Assembly: GCA_031082155.1 (NCBI GenBank)
Contig: JAVHLL010000018.1
Location: 1 to 40,184, forward strand
Source: Thermodesulfovibrionales bacterium
GTDB lineage: Bacteria > Nitrospirota > Thermodesulfovibrionia > Thermodesulfovibrionales > SM23-35
DNA: 40,184 nucleotides
Direction of reading: 5' to 3'
Within the stretch, counting starts at the first letter, position 1; the number at the start of each line of letters is the position of its first letter. Below are positions 15,301 through 24,102 of the stretch, piece by piece. A model generated the notes under the pieces. That model did not search any database and had not been told where the DNA came from. It worked only from the letters and a program-made list of their open reading frames with translations. The position numbers and the translations under genes were made by a program.

Positions 15301-18300
15301 CCAAGGTTTGCGTATGCCTCTCCAAACCCCGGGTCGGCGTCTATAGCCTCCCTGAAAAGCTGCTCAGCATCAGCATGATTTACCTGCCGGTAAGCCTTCA
15401 TTCCTTTCAGATTCAGTGCTACGGGAGATTTGTTATTCAACGCCAATATTTTGTCGGCAAGAGCATCTGCATCATCGTATTCCTGCATCCCTTCCTTGCA
15501 GATGCCCGCGAATTCGAGCCATCTCACGGTGTTCTTCAATGAATCCGGCACAGCATCGAGCACATCGAGTGCATCCCTGAATTGCCGCTGGCTTACCAAT
15601 AATTCAACAAGCGCGTGATGCAATCTCCTGTCATCAGGGGAGGAACCCAGGCCATCTATGAGTATGGATAGCGCTTTATTCATATCCCCTTTCTCGCTGA
15701 ATTCATGTGATGCCATCAGCGCATTCACTGCATGCAACTTTTGGCTGTTCAGGCTCTGGCTATCAACAACCGACCACTTGCTGACGAAACTTCTTCTTTC
15801 TTTAAAAATCTCTCTCTTCTTTGCCGCAGTGATTTCATCTCCTGCATAGGAGATAAGCACATCCCCTGCAATGAAGTTGCTGAATCCTTCCATTGAAGTC
15901 CTGAGGCAGTAATCTTCGACAGTGAATTCAGGAGAACGGAAACGGTCATCAAAAAGACCTATGATATCGGCCAGATCATGCCTGAATAGCATGCATGCAT
16001 CCTTGAGCCTTCCCACAAGTGCATGACGGTGTTTGTTTCTCTCCCTGAACTCTCTTGCCTTAGTCTCCACAAGGCTCGATGAGTCTCGACGAGTCTCTTT
16101 TATATTTTTGTCATTCCGGCTTGGCCGGAATCTTTCTTTATTTTCAGTTTCACTCGACCCCTTGACCTCTTGGACCCTTGAATTCTGAATTTCTATTCTT
16201 TGCGGTCCCTCTACATTTGTCATCATCGGTCCGATGATTCCTGCATTGTCTACCCTGCGAAGACAATCAAGCATGCCGGAGAGCCAGGATTCCGTGACAA
16301 CAACTCCATCATTGATGATCAGGATATGATCCCCTATTGATTCCGTGATCCCTGCATTGCATACCTCCGAAAAGGTGGGAAAAGGTTTATTTGCTGATAA
16401 AATCCCCCCCAGGCCCACTTTCCCAAATAAATCGGTACCCCCTCCTTTGCTAAACTCCACATCTTTCCCCCCTTTTTGAAAGGGGGGTGAAGGGGGATTA
16501 CTGGTAAAGTGTTCCTCTGATCCTTCATTTTTACCGGTGGGCGTTACCAAACTGTAATTTTCATTCTCCTTTACCAATTTCCTCATCCATTTAGGAGGGG
16601 CAAATGAATGATCGAGAGGTACAAAGAGAATCTCATGGTGTTCGGGGGTATGTTTTCTGATGTTTCTTATGCATTTTCTTGTAGCATCATTATCACCGGA
16701 TATGAGCAGGATAATGGAAACGAAATCCTTACGGTAAGTGTTCTGCTTCCGGGGTTTATCTTCTTCAAACGGTTTGGGGCTTGTTGATATACAGGCTGTC
16801 GGCTCTCCAAATGCCTCTCTTGACACTGAAATGTCTGAAGTGAATTGCTCCGGTGATTTCATTCCTCCGGTATACTGCTTCAATTGAATCAATGCATTTT
16901 TGAATGGATCATCAAGCCGGCTTTCTCCGCGCTTCTGATCCATCTCTCTTAAAGCATTCAGGCCGCGCTCAGCATCCTCGGCTGTTGACAGATACTTCGG
17001 AACATACTTCTGGAAAATTTGCAAATCTTCACGAATCCTCTTTTCCTTGTCCCTGTGTTCTGCGCCCTGAGGAGAGTACAGGTAAAGCCCAAGGTATTCA
17101 GGGATATGGAGCATCTGGGTTCCCTCGGCAATCCTCAGCCAGAATTCCCAGTCTCCCGATGAGGCAAATGATTCATCAAAATAGCCGTACCTGTCGTGGA
17201 GCGCTTTCCTCCACATGGGTTGCGGGCCCATATAGCAGCAGAGCGTTAGGATCTCCCTGTTGTAATCCTTCCAGTGATAAGCTCCACTGGGTGTGTGATG
17301 ATCGAAGGTCTCATTTTCTGTCGCGGTTTTAATGACGTCTGCATAGACGAGGCCAATGTCAGGATTCTGATCGAGTGTGTTTGCCATGATTTCCAAAGCA
17401 TCTTTCCGGTGTCGGTCGTCCGCATTGGCATTGGTGATGTAGTTACCGGAGGCGAGTTTGATGCCACGGTTCCATGCGGCATACACTGTTTCGCGTTTTG
17501 TCCGGACATAAATGATGTTTTCAGAGGTGTTTTGAAACTCTTCTACAATTGCTTTTTCATTCTGCTCAGATCCACTGTCAATGACAATAATCTCAAGTTC
17601 GCCCTTTTGATATAAGGTTTGCTCTATAAGGTCTTCAAGGCATCCGCGCATGAACCGCTCTGAGTTGTAGGTAGAGATGATGGCAGAGACTCTGATTTCG
17701 TTTGAAGGAATAACAGGCTGAGGTGAAGCACTCTTAAGTTGTGTGATATTCTTTGAGGGTGATGGCTGTAATGTTTTTTCCGAAAATTTTGCAAACCATA
17801 TACTGGTATTATCAAACACACCATGTTCAGAAATATCAGACCGCGAGAAGATCAATTCATTTACAGCTTTTATAACACCTTGGCCATCAGAGCTGTAGTC
17901 ATGTCCACAGAGAATACCCCCGGGTTTAAGACATTTAAGAGATATAGAAATGTCGCGATGGACATTCTCATAATCATGAGCCCCATCAATAAAAATTATA
18001 TTGAAGAATCCAGGAAGCAGAAAATCACTGAACTGTTCTGTAGATCCCCGTAGAATACGAATTTTTTCACTGAACCACTCGGTCTGGCGCAAAAAATCCT
18101 CAAAAATACCAAAGTCTGTTGTTAGTAGTGTGTGGGCTGTTGAATCAAGCTGACGGATGCCCTGTTGTTCAAAATTACGCCAAATATCCAGACAATATAA
18201 CTCACGTGCTGAATTTTTGATTGCGTAACCGATAGCATTTGTTGATTTGCCCCGGTAAGAACCAATTTCAAGAATTTTTGCCTCTGCAGGTGATCGTCTT

Positions 18301-21236
18301 ACGAGTCTGTATAAAGCTAAAATTTCCGGTGTTGTAAACCATCCTCCAACCTTTTCTATATTGCATGCAATTGCAGTTTCTTCAGCGTCTGGTGGTGTTT
18401 TCATAAGTTCTGGTAAGTTTGATGAACTTATACTGCTTTTGTCCCCCCAATTAATATCCCAAATGTCTAAGTCTTTGAAATATTCTTTCCCATATTGTTC
18501 AAACCATTCCAGAACCTGCTTTTCACGCCAAACTTCAGGTGCGTCGAGAATTGATTTATCGAAGAAATCATATCCCTTGAACCATTCTTCAGGAGAAGGC
18601 TTAAGCCCTAAATTACTTTCGTCTTTGCTTGGAGCATATAAGGCATTGATATCGCTTATAGACTTTTCGGGATTACGGATACGTTCCAAACATCTATACC
18701 AGGCCTGCTTGATAAGAAGATTTCTCCAGTTCACAAACTGAAAATGCATTAAACCATATTGGTAACCTTTTATTACAAAATTATTACCTTTAAGATTAGC
18801 CGGAATCCTTCCTAAATGAAAATCCTGCTGATGGTATGAACACTTGCCATCATCCGCAAAAATAAAGGCTTTGTAGTTATTTGTCCAGACGGAATTGTCA
18901 TAGCGATATTGGGTAGCTGAGCGCCAGAGTTGGATCCAGGCTAGAACTAACGAATCACCTGGCTGAAGTTTAAGAATTTCATCCCTTAATTTGTTCCCTT
19001 CAGTAAGGTTTGCCGTAAATGCTTCATCCACATCAATGATAATAAAATGTGTTCCGCCAATCGTCCGTCCTGCCTCAAGAAGAGGTTGACGGTATCCAGT
19101 TTCATTATATTCCCATTTTTCTTTGCGCAAAATTCGCTCTATATTGCACTCTTTGGAGAGAGATGAAACAATTTCAACGGTCTTATCATTTGATGCATCA
19201 TCCAGAATACAGATTGCATCTGCAAATTGAGCAACAGCTTTTAGGCAAAATTCGATATATTTTTCTTCATTTTTAGCCGGGATGAGGGCAACGATTTTCT
19301 TCTTATTTGTAAATTCAGTTTTACCATGTTCTGGTTTAGTAATCATCAATTGGGAGGTTGCATCAGAAAAATGTTCCTGAATCCAAGGGTCATTAATAGC
19401 AGAGGGAAAAAGGTTATCGGCATTTTGAAATAATATCAGTCGACCTCGTAAGTGCTCTGCAATTCTTATATTCGCAAAATCAGAATAATTTGGCAACAAG
19501 GCATGATATGTATTATGAGGATTTAGGTATGGTAGAACAGCACTCAAGTCGCATACTTTACCTGCTCCATAGTCATCATAGCCGTATTCATTGTGTCCGG
19601 GAACCTTAAAGTCATCAACGATAATGATTGCTTGGCATTGTGAATCGGATATTAATTGAATTTCCTGAGGCAATGGCCAGTAATTTTCCCAGTGCGCATC
19701 TAAAAAGAAAATGCATTTATCTTCCTGATTAAGTTTCGGGAGCCATTCAGATAAAAACACGTCTGAACTCTTCAGGATTTGTTTGATATTACTATATCTT
19801 GCAAGACGTACTTTGCTAATTTCATGAAATTGCTTATTAGAATCGGTGGTCCAGATCATTGTGTGAGGGTAATTCAGTGCAATAAATTCTGTCGTCCATC
19901 CTAAAAAAGTACCAGTCTCAACAATATGGGAAGGTGAAAATATTCTAATGATCCAATCAAAAAAAGCTTGAAAATAGATATCTCTATGAAATGCATGTTC
20001 TATAGGCGATTGTTTGATCAGTTCAATTGCTTTTTGAAAAGGTGTTTCTTGGTTAGTTAACATGAAGAGTTTTTCTTCTCCAGATGCAATATTTTTAGCT
20101 TCTTTTGTTTCTAATAATCGAAGTGCAGCGCAATATATTGTCTCTTTATGACTTGACATATTAACGGGGGATTTTTTTATGAGATATTTATCATGTCCAC
20201 CTATAGTTCTACATCCACAAAGCCAAATAATAGCCTCTTGAGATTTTGATAAATCGCTGTTTTCGAGTGCAATCATCGGCTGGGGTTCTGACATTGCTAT
20301 GCCATTTTGGGAAACTATAAGTGAAAGAAGAGAAATGGCATGTCTATTATTTAAACAATCGGTTGATGGATATAAGAGTTTTTCATCGGCAGCGAGATGG
20401 AAGGCAGAATCTATAAGCTTAGCTTTAACAATACCACGTGAAGAATACCCTTGCACCTCATTTATTACTTGTAAAGATGTGTCGCGAGCTTTTTCAATAC
20501 CAAGTTTTTCATATACATTATTCGTTGACCAATCGCGGTTAAAATTTCCGACACTATGCCAAAGGCCATAGCCATTATCAATAATTAAATCGAATATTGG
20601 TGAAAGATCTTTTAGAATCTGCACTCCGGCTTCGCAAAACAAAAAGGGGCCAGCGGTTTCTTGTTCTGCACAATCTTTAATTGACCAAAGCTTCCAAGTC
20701 CCCCAAGCGAGCGCGTGAGGATTAAAAAAAGGCACTTTTTTGACTTTAACTGCTGCCAATTGTGAAAGATACTCGCTTTGAGTATCTGATAAACCCAAAT
20801 CATATACGACTATTTTCCATAAATTTTGAATACAGTGCCGATGCAAACTCCCGATGAGATCAATTAATTGAGGAAAATTGAAAGAAGAAGCAGCACTAGC
20901 GATTACCCATTTGCCATCATTGAAAATATTATTTTTTTTAGGAATAAGAGTATCGATTAGTGGCGGAACATACTCACATGGTCGATTAGTTTGTTGTAAG
21001 AGGATGGTAATTTCTTTGCTGAGATCCTCAGGTCTCAGTTGAATTGATTTAATATACTCCCTCGTTTGCGACGGAATTCCATATCGCAAATATGATTTTG
21101 CCAATTCTAGACGTATACGCACGCTATCATTGCCACTTTGTAAGTGTCTCATAAGAAAAATAATTGCTTCATGGGGGGATAGTTTTTGTGCATCTTGAAT
21201 TATTGATTCAAGCGAAGCTTTTGATTTATCAATCAC
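12321..21236 (-). CDS. Giant multidomain glycosyltransferase/methyltransferase/TPR protein (2,971 aa)
   Basis: A single uninterrupted frame. Approximate domains by residue: helical TPR-like start 1-85; glycosyltransferase-like domain 105-365; methyltransferase-like 400-640 (IVETGTFLGWTTE); GT2 644-930 (VALIPAKNEEKY, IIIDVDEAF); methyltransferase 960-1150 (ILEIGSYRGKST, FIDGAHDY); GT2 1178-1440 (VSAIISTYNSERF); GT2 1505-1795; TPR 1830-2090; GT2 2125-2320 and 2579-2760, both of the WaaE-like beta-glucosyltransferase type (LSVCMIVKNEE, LILDADE); TPR 2345-2555 and 2790-2971. The last two GT2-TPR modules are a tandem duplication. Six stretches appear to be translated intergenic repeats. It should assemble several sugars of one glycan in the cytoplasm. 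The 5' 3.4 kb is AT-richer than the rest, suggesting fusion of parts of different origin. The start is an ATG with weak SD. Confidence 0.85.
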   Translation of the reverse strand: MIDKSKASLESIIQDAQKLSPHEAIIFLMRHLQSGNDSVRIRLELAKSYLRYGIPSQTREYIKSIQLRPEDLSKEITILLQQTNRPCEYVPPLIDTLIPKKNNIFNDGKWVIASAASSFNFPQLIDLIGSLHRHCIQNLWKIVVYDLGLSDTQSEYLSQLAAVKVKKVPFFNPHALAWGTWKLWSIKDCAEQETAGPFLFCEAGVQILKDLSPIFDLIIDNGYGLWHSVGNFNRDWSTNNVYEKLGIEKARDTSLQVINEVQGYSSRGIVKAKLIDSAFHLAADEKLLYPSTDCLNNRHAISLLSLIVSQNGIAMSEPQPMIALENSDLSKSQEAIIWLCGCRTIGGHDKYLIKKSPVNMSSHKETIYCAALRLLETKEAKNIASGEEKLFMLTNQETPFQKAIELIKQSPIEHAFHRDIYFQAFFDWIIRIFSPSHIVETGTFLGWTTEFIALNYPHTMIWTTDSNKQFHEISKVRLARYSNIKQILKSSDVFLSEWLPKLNQEDKCIFFLDAHWENYWPLPQEIQLISDSQCQAIIIVDDFKVPGHNEYGYDDYGAGKVCDLSAVLPYLNPHNTYHALLPNYSDFANIRIAEHLRGRLILFQNADNLFPSAINDPWIQEHFSDATSQLMITKPEHGKTEFTNKKKIVALIPAKNEEKYIEFCLKAVAQFADAICILDDASNDKTVEIVSSLSKECNIERILRKEKWEYNETGYRQPLLEAGRTIGGTHFIIIDVDEAFTANLTEGNKLRDEILKLQPGDSLVLAWIQLWRSATQYRYDNSVWTNNYKAFIFADDGKCSYHQQDFHLGRIPANLKGNNFVIKGYQYGLMHFQFVNWRNLLIKQAWYRCLERIRNPEKSISDINALYAPSKDESNLGLKPSPEEWFKGYDFFDKSILDAPEVWREKQVLEWFEQYGKEYFKDLDIWDINWGDKSSISSSNLPELMKTPPDAEETAIACNIEKVGGWFTTPEILALYRLVRRSPAEAKILEIGSYRGKSTNAIGYAIKNSARELYCLDIWRNFEQQGIRQLDSTAHTLLTTDFGIFEDFLRQTEWFSEKIRILRGSTEQFSDFLLPGFFNIIFIDGAHDYENVHRDISISLKCLKPGGILCGHDYSSDGQGVIKAVNELIFSRSDISEHGVFDNTSIWFAKFSEKTLQPSPSKNITQLKSASPQPVIPSNEIRVSAIISTYNSERFMRGCLEDLIEQTLYQKGELEIIVIDSGSEQNEKAIVEEFQNTSENIIYVRTKRETVYAAWNRGIKLASGNYITNANADDRHRKDALEIMANTLDQNPDIGLVYADVIKTATENETFDHHTPSGAYHWKDYNREILTLCCYMGPQPMWRKALHDRYGYFDESFASSGDWEFWLRIAEGTQMLHIPEYLGLYLYSPQGAEHRDKEKRIREDLQIFQKYVPKYLSTAEDAERGLNALREMDQKRGESRLDDPFKNALIQLKQYTGGMKSPEQFTSDISVSREAFGEPTACISTSPKPFEEDKPRKQNTYRKDFVSIILLISGDNDATRKCIRNIRKHTPEHHEILFVPLDHSFAPPKWMRKLVKENENYSLVTPTGKNEGSEEHFTSNPPSPPFQKGGKDVEFSKGGGTDLFGKVGLGGILSANKPFPTFSEVCNAGITESIGDHILIINDGVVVTESWLSGMLDCLRRVDNAGIIGPMMTNVEGPQRIEIQNSRVQEVKGSSETENKERFRPSRNDKNIKETRRDSSSLVETKAREFRERNKHRHALVGRLKDACMLFRHDLADIIGLFDDRFRSPEFTVEDYCLRTSMEGFSNFIAGDVLISYAGDEITAAKKREIFKERRSFVSKWSVVDSQSLNSQKLHAVNALMASHEFSEKGDMNKALSILIDGLGSSPDDRRLHHALVELLVSQRQFRDALDVLDAVPDSLKNTVRWLEFAGICKEGMQEYDDADALADKILALNNKSPVALNLKGMKAYRQVNHADAEQLFREAIDADPGFGEAYANLGAVQWSAQNYEPAFTLLERAFILSPTAEAVATNYHSASVALERLERASFVFSEAAALHPSYKKLKYILADLLLQREQYQEAMDVIEKALLAFDMDDDSLALAGALREKIGPKEITKNKGNSLLIADSSYTTEETQKTQVTQRTQDTQLTTLSVCMIVKNEEKNIGKCLRNIKPLADEMIVVDTGSTDRTKDTAKVFGAKVYDFEWTNSFADARNYSISKATGDWVLILDADEAIAPSDFEKLRTLITSAKHEIRRDMTTQSPVSISLNESQRVSSSQVAYSLFSRNYVVSMNTTGWVGNDGTYLEQEIGTGWSPSKKVRLFPNDPRIRFEEPVHELVENSLNAAGIPIKDCEVPVHHYGKLDLTKVVKKGEQYYELGKSKFRSDDDLLAIYELAVQTSELGRFEEALRHWEKFVSLMPDFPKGFYGLGNAHYRLNHFQEAFSALVQAASIAQDHVEWRDAVILLAHAAIGGGRPGDCIEYLEQLLIKEPQYPMALLLLSVAHASAGEHEKGNEYLKQLEKLNFDGTPYFVYFAELLLSEQRVAPALSLLNMARNLGRMPTQIAALIAECERRIKEMQKTNEIHGDSVETETVSALRSQSVSLSVCMIVKNEEENIARALTNIKSLVDEMIVVDTGSTDRTKERAKNLGAKVYDFVWTDSFADARNFALSKATSAWILILDADEVISPSDHEALRQLVIPPTPPLEKGGINRVAYLFVTRNYVQPTNTAGWVANDGSYKNEEAGTGWFPGEKVRLFPNDKSLRFENPVHERIEPSLENLGIEIRQCPIPIHHYGMLDEDTLRTKNAYYYELGKKRLSEKGGNDFRAIYDLAVQASGIGRYGEALEYFQKAIALNPDFAKAYESLGNTYYNLKQYAQALSSYRKSLELNPSSCDAIMMSAQCEIIMGDPGRSVHTLGPLLKKNPAYGKALFPLVAAYVTLGQQKQAAKYVEEMKSNKSDLIGYLSEFAKLLLSQNKTREAQLLLDAGENIKNTLF
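13172..13218. repeat. C7/G7 palindrome inside the giant gene
   Basis: CCCCCCC-TTTTCTAAA-GGGGGGG with a trailing TAGGGGGGATTA. In the gene frame it encodes PPTPPLEKGG, an insertion of about 16 residues in the last GT2 domain just before VAYLFVTRN. It is a member of a family usually found between genes. Confidence 0.75.
14470..14560. repeat. GAGACT-type repeat inside the giant gene
   Basis: Contains TTGAGATTCATTGAGACT and ATTGAGACTGGGGACTGGG, related to 604-634. It is translated as SISLNESQRVSSSQ in the penultimate GT2 domain, immediately before VAYSLFSRN. This is the same position at which the C7/G7 palindrome interrupts the paralogous last GT2 domain. Confidence 0.6.
16060..16200. repeat. 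REP-like plus CTCGACCCCTTGACC-type repeats inside the giant gene
   Basis: Contains TTGTCATTCCGGC-TTG-GCCGGAATCTTTCTT (about 16114-16144), flanked on the left by GAGTCTCGACGAGTCTC and on the right by CTCGACCCCTTGACCTCTTG. The REP unit and its ATTTTCAG flank match the real intergenic copy at 12283-12325. It is translated as about 50 polar residues within the third GT2 domain. Confidence 0.75.
16381..16505. repeat. C-rich/G-rich palindromic repeats inside the giant gene
   Basis: Includes CCCCCCTTTTTGAAAGGGGGG (about 16467-16487) and a preceding arm with AATCCCCCCCAGGCCC. Translated as NPPSPPFQKGGKD and KVGLGGILS within the third GT2 domain, between the strand YSLVTPTGKNEG and NAGITESIGDHI. The peptide PPFxKGG is the known signature of translated copies of this intergenic repeat. 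Confidence 0.75.
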
Positions 21237-21559
21237 TACGCGGATCCTTCCTTAGCGATTAAAAATAATTTTGCAGTGGATAGTTGCTGACGAATATATA
21301 TATATAAATCCATTAAATTTAAGAATACTTATTGAATATATTAGCATAATGATATATGTTTAAAATAGACTGTCCTGAGACGCTTTTGATAGGAACGAAA
21401 TAAAAATACTTTAGTTTAAAATATCATTTTTAACCTGAAAGTGTTTCTGAAGATAGTATATTCGAAATTTTAAAATGGTTGTTTAATAAACTAATTTTAT
21501 AAAGTGATGTAGACAGGCATTAATGGTGGTTTTTCTATAAAGAAATATCCGAGGATTAC
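21237..21559. other. AT-rich divergent intergenic region
   Basis: 323 bp between the giant gene (minus) and the FKBP-sulfotransferase gene (plus). Very AT-rich, including TATATATATAAAT near 21297. Promoters for both genes must lie here, but I cannot point to a convincing -35/-10 pair. No ORF, no strong hairpin. Confidence 0.5.
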
Positions 21560-22684
21560 GTGGTGCAGGTGCAAAGAGGTAATACAGTGCTGGTTCATTT
21601 TACGTGTAAATTCGAGGATGGAACAATCTTCGAGTCTACTGTGGGTAAGGAACCTCTTCGATTTACGTTAGGGCATAAGCAGGTTTTCTCAGGCCTGGAT
21701 GAAGCTGTAGTCGGGATGAGACTGGGAGAGTCAAAAACAGTATTCTTTCGATCTGCAGAAGCTTTTGGTTCATACCGAAAAGAATTGGTGAATGTAATCA
21801 GTTTGAATCAATTCCCAAAAGATATACAAATAGATCTTGGTAAGTATTACCGTTTCAAAATGGAGAATGGCAACATACTTGAGGGAATTGTAACCAAAAT
21901 AACGGATTCAAATTTTATATTGGATGCTAATCATCCTTTGGCTAATAAAGATTTAATCTTTGACATCAAACTTATGGAAATATTGCAACCTAGTCCTCCT
22001 TATATAATTTCGTCATATCCTAGATCTGGTAATCATTGGATTAGATATATAATAGAATGGTTCTCAAAGAGGCCGACTTTGGGAGAAGGCGACGAAAGAT
22101 GGAGACGAACTGTTGATACTCCAATATATGAAGGAATGGCGCAGCAAGAAATATGTAGAGTCGAAATCCAAAATACAAATCCAATAGCTGTAAAAAGACA
22201 TTTTATAAGAGATAACGATAATCGTGATTCGGGGTTAATACTGATTGTTAGAGATTTCAATGAATGTATTGTTAAACATATCAAACCCTATGTAATAAAT
22301 GAAATAAATCATAATGTATTATTTGAGAATATATCTCAATACGTAAAACTAATATATGATTACGATAATTGGCATGCAGATAAAATATTATTATTTTATG
22401 AAGACTTAATAGAAAATTGCGAGCCTGAAATAAACAGGTTACTTATGTTTTGTAATATTTTCAATGATTATGAATTCAGGCAATTTATTAATCATATTAA
22501 TAAACATAAAGAAAGATCGATTAAATACTATGAAACCGGAAAAGGGAAATCGGAAACAAAGGGAATAGCTACAAAATATCACATCCACACATTATCGAAT
22601 GAAAAGAAGACATTAATACAAAATATATTACTAAGAGATCATAAGGAGATTTTTAATAAATATTTGATTAGATATCAACAGTAA
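21560..22684 (+). CDS. FKBP-type prolyl isomerase (SlyD-like) fused to a sulfotransferase
   Basis: 374 residues. Residues 1-140 are an FKBP of the SlyD type: GNTVLVHFTCKFEDGTIFES, FTLGHKQVFSGLDEAVVGM, GESKTVFF, then an insert-in-flap region and DANHPLANKDLIFDIKLMEI. From residue 143 a PAPS-dependent sulfotransferase begins (IISSYPRSGNHWIRYIIEWF, the 5'-phosphosulfate loop); LILIVRDFNECIVKHI is at the place of the 3'-phosphate-binding strand but lacks the usual Ser. The reading frame is continuous through the junction with only a few linker residues. The start is GTG at 21560 or 21563, after GAGGA. The fusion could couple folding of a proline-containing acceptor protein to its sulfation, or merely chaperone the transferase. 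The gene is strongly AT-rich. Confidence 0.85.
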   Translation: MVQVQRGNTVLVHFTCKFEDGTIFESTVGKEPLRFTLGHKQVFSGLDEAVVGMRLGESKTVFFRSAEAFGSYRKELVNVISLNQFPKDIQIDLGKYYRFKMENGNILEGIVTKITDSNFILDANHPLANKDLIFDIKLMEILQPSPPYIISSYPRSGNHWIRYIIEWFSKRPTLGEGDERWRRTVDTPIYEGMAQQEICRVEIQNTNPIAVKRHFIRDNDNRDSGLILIVRDFNECIVKHIKPYVINEINHNVLFENISQYVKLIYDYDNWHADKILLFYEDLIENCEPEINRLLMFCNIFNDYEFRQFINHINKHKERSIKYYETGKGKSETKGIATKYHIHTLSNEKKTLIQNILLRDHKEIFNKYLIRYQQ

Positions 22685-22791
22685 TCTGAAGAAACAAAAA
22701 GGGTTAAAAGAAACCGTTCGGTTGTGCCGTTTTTTCTCGAATTAAATGTGACTATTACTTTAGCTTTAAAACAGTTTGTAAATTTAGGTAT

Positions 22792-23496
22792 TCAGTTGTT
22801 GCCAACTATTTCACGAATACAATCTCGTGCTAAAATTAATCCTTTCGTTTTCAAATGAAGTAAATCATGTGAAACGAACTCCGCAGGCGAATTAGATATT
22901 TTTGTTGACAAATCATAATAAAATTTGCCATGCATTTTGCTGAACTTCTCAAGTAATGTGTTAATGGTTTGTCTGTTTTCAATGTATTCATTATTTTCTT
23001 TTTTTAGATTGATATGTCCTGTAAAAATAATAGGTTTATCCCTCAATTCATCGATAAGGGCTACATAGTCCCTGTGAAAATCGATGTCATTTTGAGTATA
23101 TATTTTGTAGTTGACAAGTAATTCTTCACTTGGGGGGGGGATATTATGATTGCTGTATTTTAAAAATCGGTTTTGTTGGAAGTAATAACCGTTATACTCG
23201 ATTACTTTAAGGCTACTTATCTCCACCAGATAAAGATCGGCCTTGTCAATCATTAACTTATTATGAAGAAATAGCGAATCAATATCTTGTCTCTTTTGAT
23301 TGCCTCCATAAAAAGTATAGATGTACTGCAAAAATTCAGATGGTATCTGTTTCTCTCCCCGGAGATGCTTTATTAACTGGATATGTTCTTTAATTGTATG
23401 GGTATAGCCAACAGGCTCGTTAAGGAATATAAAGTTGCCATTAAAATCATTGGGTATTGAGTAAACCCTGCAAGAGCCTATTCTAAATATTCTCAT
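22792..23496 (-). CDS. SGNH/GSCFA-like hydrolase or acyltransferase, putative
   Basis: 234 residues. The N-terminus MRIFRIGSCRVYSIP has the GSC block I expected of GSCFA/SGNH proteins (Ser as nucleophile), and near the C-terminus SHDLLHLKTKG matches the block V DxxH pair. The middle (TGHINLKKEN) could hold the oxyanion-hole residues. Such proteins add or remove acyl groups on surface glycans, which suits the neighbouring genes. No signal peptide. It converges with the FKBP-sulfotransferase gene across about 107 bp and lies 24 bp downstream of the methyltransferase gene 23521-24102, so those two are probably one transcript. The match is by motif only. Confidence 0.6.
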   Translation of the reverse strand: MRIFRIGSCRVYSIPNDFNGNFIFLNEPVGYTHTIKEHIQLIKHLRGEKQIPSEFLQYIYTFYGGNQKRQDIDSLFLHNKLMIDKADLYLVEISSLKVIEYNGYYFQQNRFLKYSNHNIPPPSEELLVNYKIYTQNDIDFHRDYVALIDELRDKPIIFTGHINLKKENNEYIENRQTINTLLEKFSKMHGKFYYDLSTKISNSPAEFVSHDLLHLKTKGLILARDCIREIVGNN

Positions 23497-23520
23497 TATG
23501 ATGCAGCATAAAAAAGATTT

Positions 23521-24102
23521 TTAAAAGGATGATTCAAAAACTCTTACGAAAAAAACTAAGCCTGATAATTTATCTATCATCCTTGAGTAATCCATGACAC
23601 TAGGTTCAAAATAATCATCAAATACCATTACGCCATTTTCTTCCAGGTGTTCAAACGCTAACAGGAAATCTAATGTTATACCTTCAGCGGTGTGAAGACC
23701 ATCGATAAAAACCAAAGAAAACTTTAATTCTTTAGGTATTAAATTGGAATCGAGAACTTCCTGTGTTGAATGTTTCAGTGCTGTTACTCTCTCGAAAATG
23801 CCATAAGTTTTGATATTACTCAGAAACTCGTCAAAGGAATTTTGATTTGTTCCCTTCTGTATATAGGCAAGTCCGCCAGTATGTGGATCAATGGACCAGA
23901 TTCTTTTTTTTGAGGCAAGGCCTATTAAAACAGTGCTTCTCCCCCAGGCAGACCCGATTTCAAGAATATCACCATCGAGATTTTCAGTTTCTTGAATCAG
24001 ATCAAATAACTTTAGTAACTTATTCTGATCAGTCCAGCCTTTACAAGAAAGTGCACTTTGTAAGGCCATTTGTTTCTTCTGAGAGGCTAATAAGGTATTC
24101 AT
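23521..24102 (-). CDS. Class I SAM-dependent methyltransferase
   Basis: 193 residues with the Rossmann motif GDILEIGSAWGRSTVLIGLA (motif I), WSIDPHTGG (motif II acidic residue), SLVFIDGLHTAEGI (metal-binding Asp/His region as in the Methyltransf_24/cephalosporin-hydroxylase group) and GVMVFDDYFEP. It resembles the second methyltransferase domain of the giant protein (ILEIGSYRGKST, FIDGAHDY). A sugar O-methyltransferase is plausible from context. The C-terminus is a little short for the family, ending FVRVFESSF, but the core is complete. It is the first gene of a two-gene minus-strand unit with 22792-23496. Confidence 0.8.
   Translation of the reverse strand: MNTLLASQKKQMALQSALSCKGWTDQNKLLKLFDLIQETENLDGDILEIGSAWGRSTVLIGLASKKRIWSIDPHTGGLAYIQKGTNQNSFDEFLSNIKTYGIFERVTALKHSTQEVLDSNLIPKELKFSLVFIDGLHTAEGITLDFLLAFEHLEENGVMVFDDYFEPSVMDYSRMIDKLSGLVFFVRVFESSF

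Noticed and set aside
22685-22791. Terminator between the convergent FKBP-sulfotransferase and SGNH-like genes (AACCGTTCGGTT then a T-tract)
   Set aside because: The stem is only four pairs and does not run directly into the T-tract; too weak to annotate.
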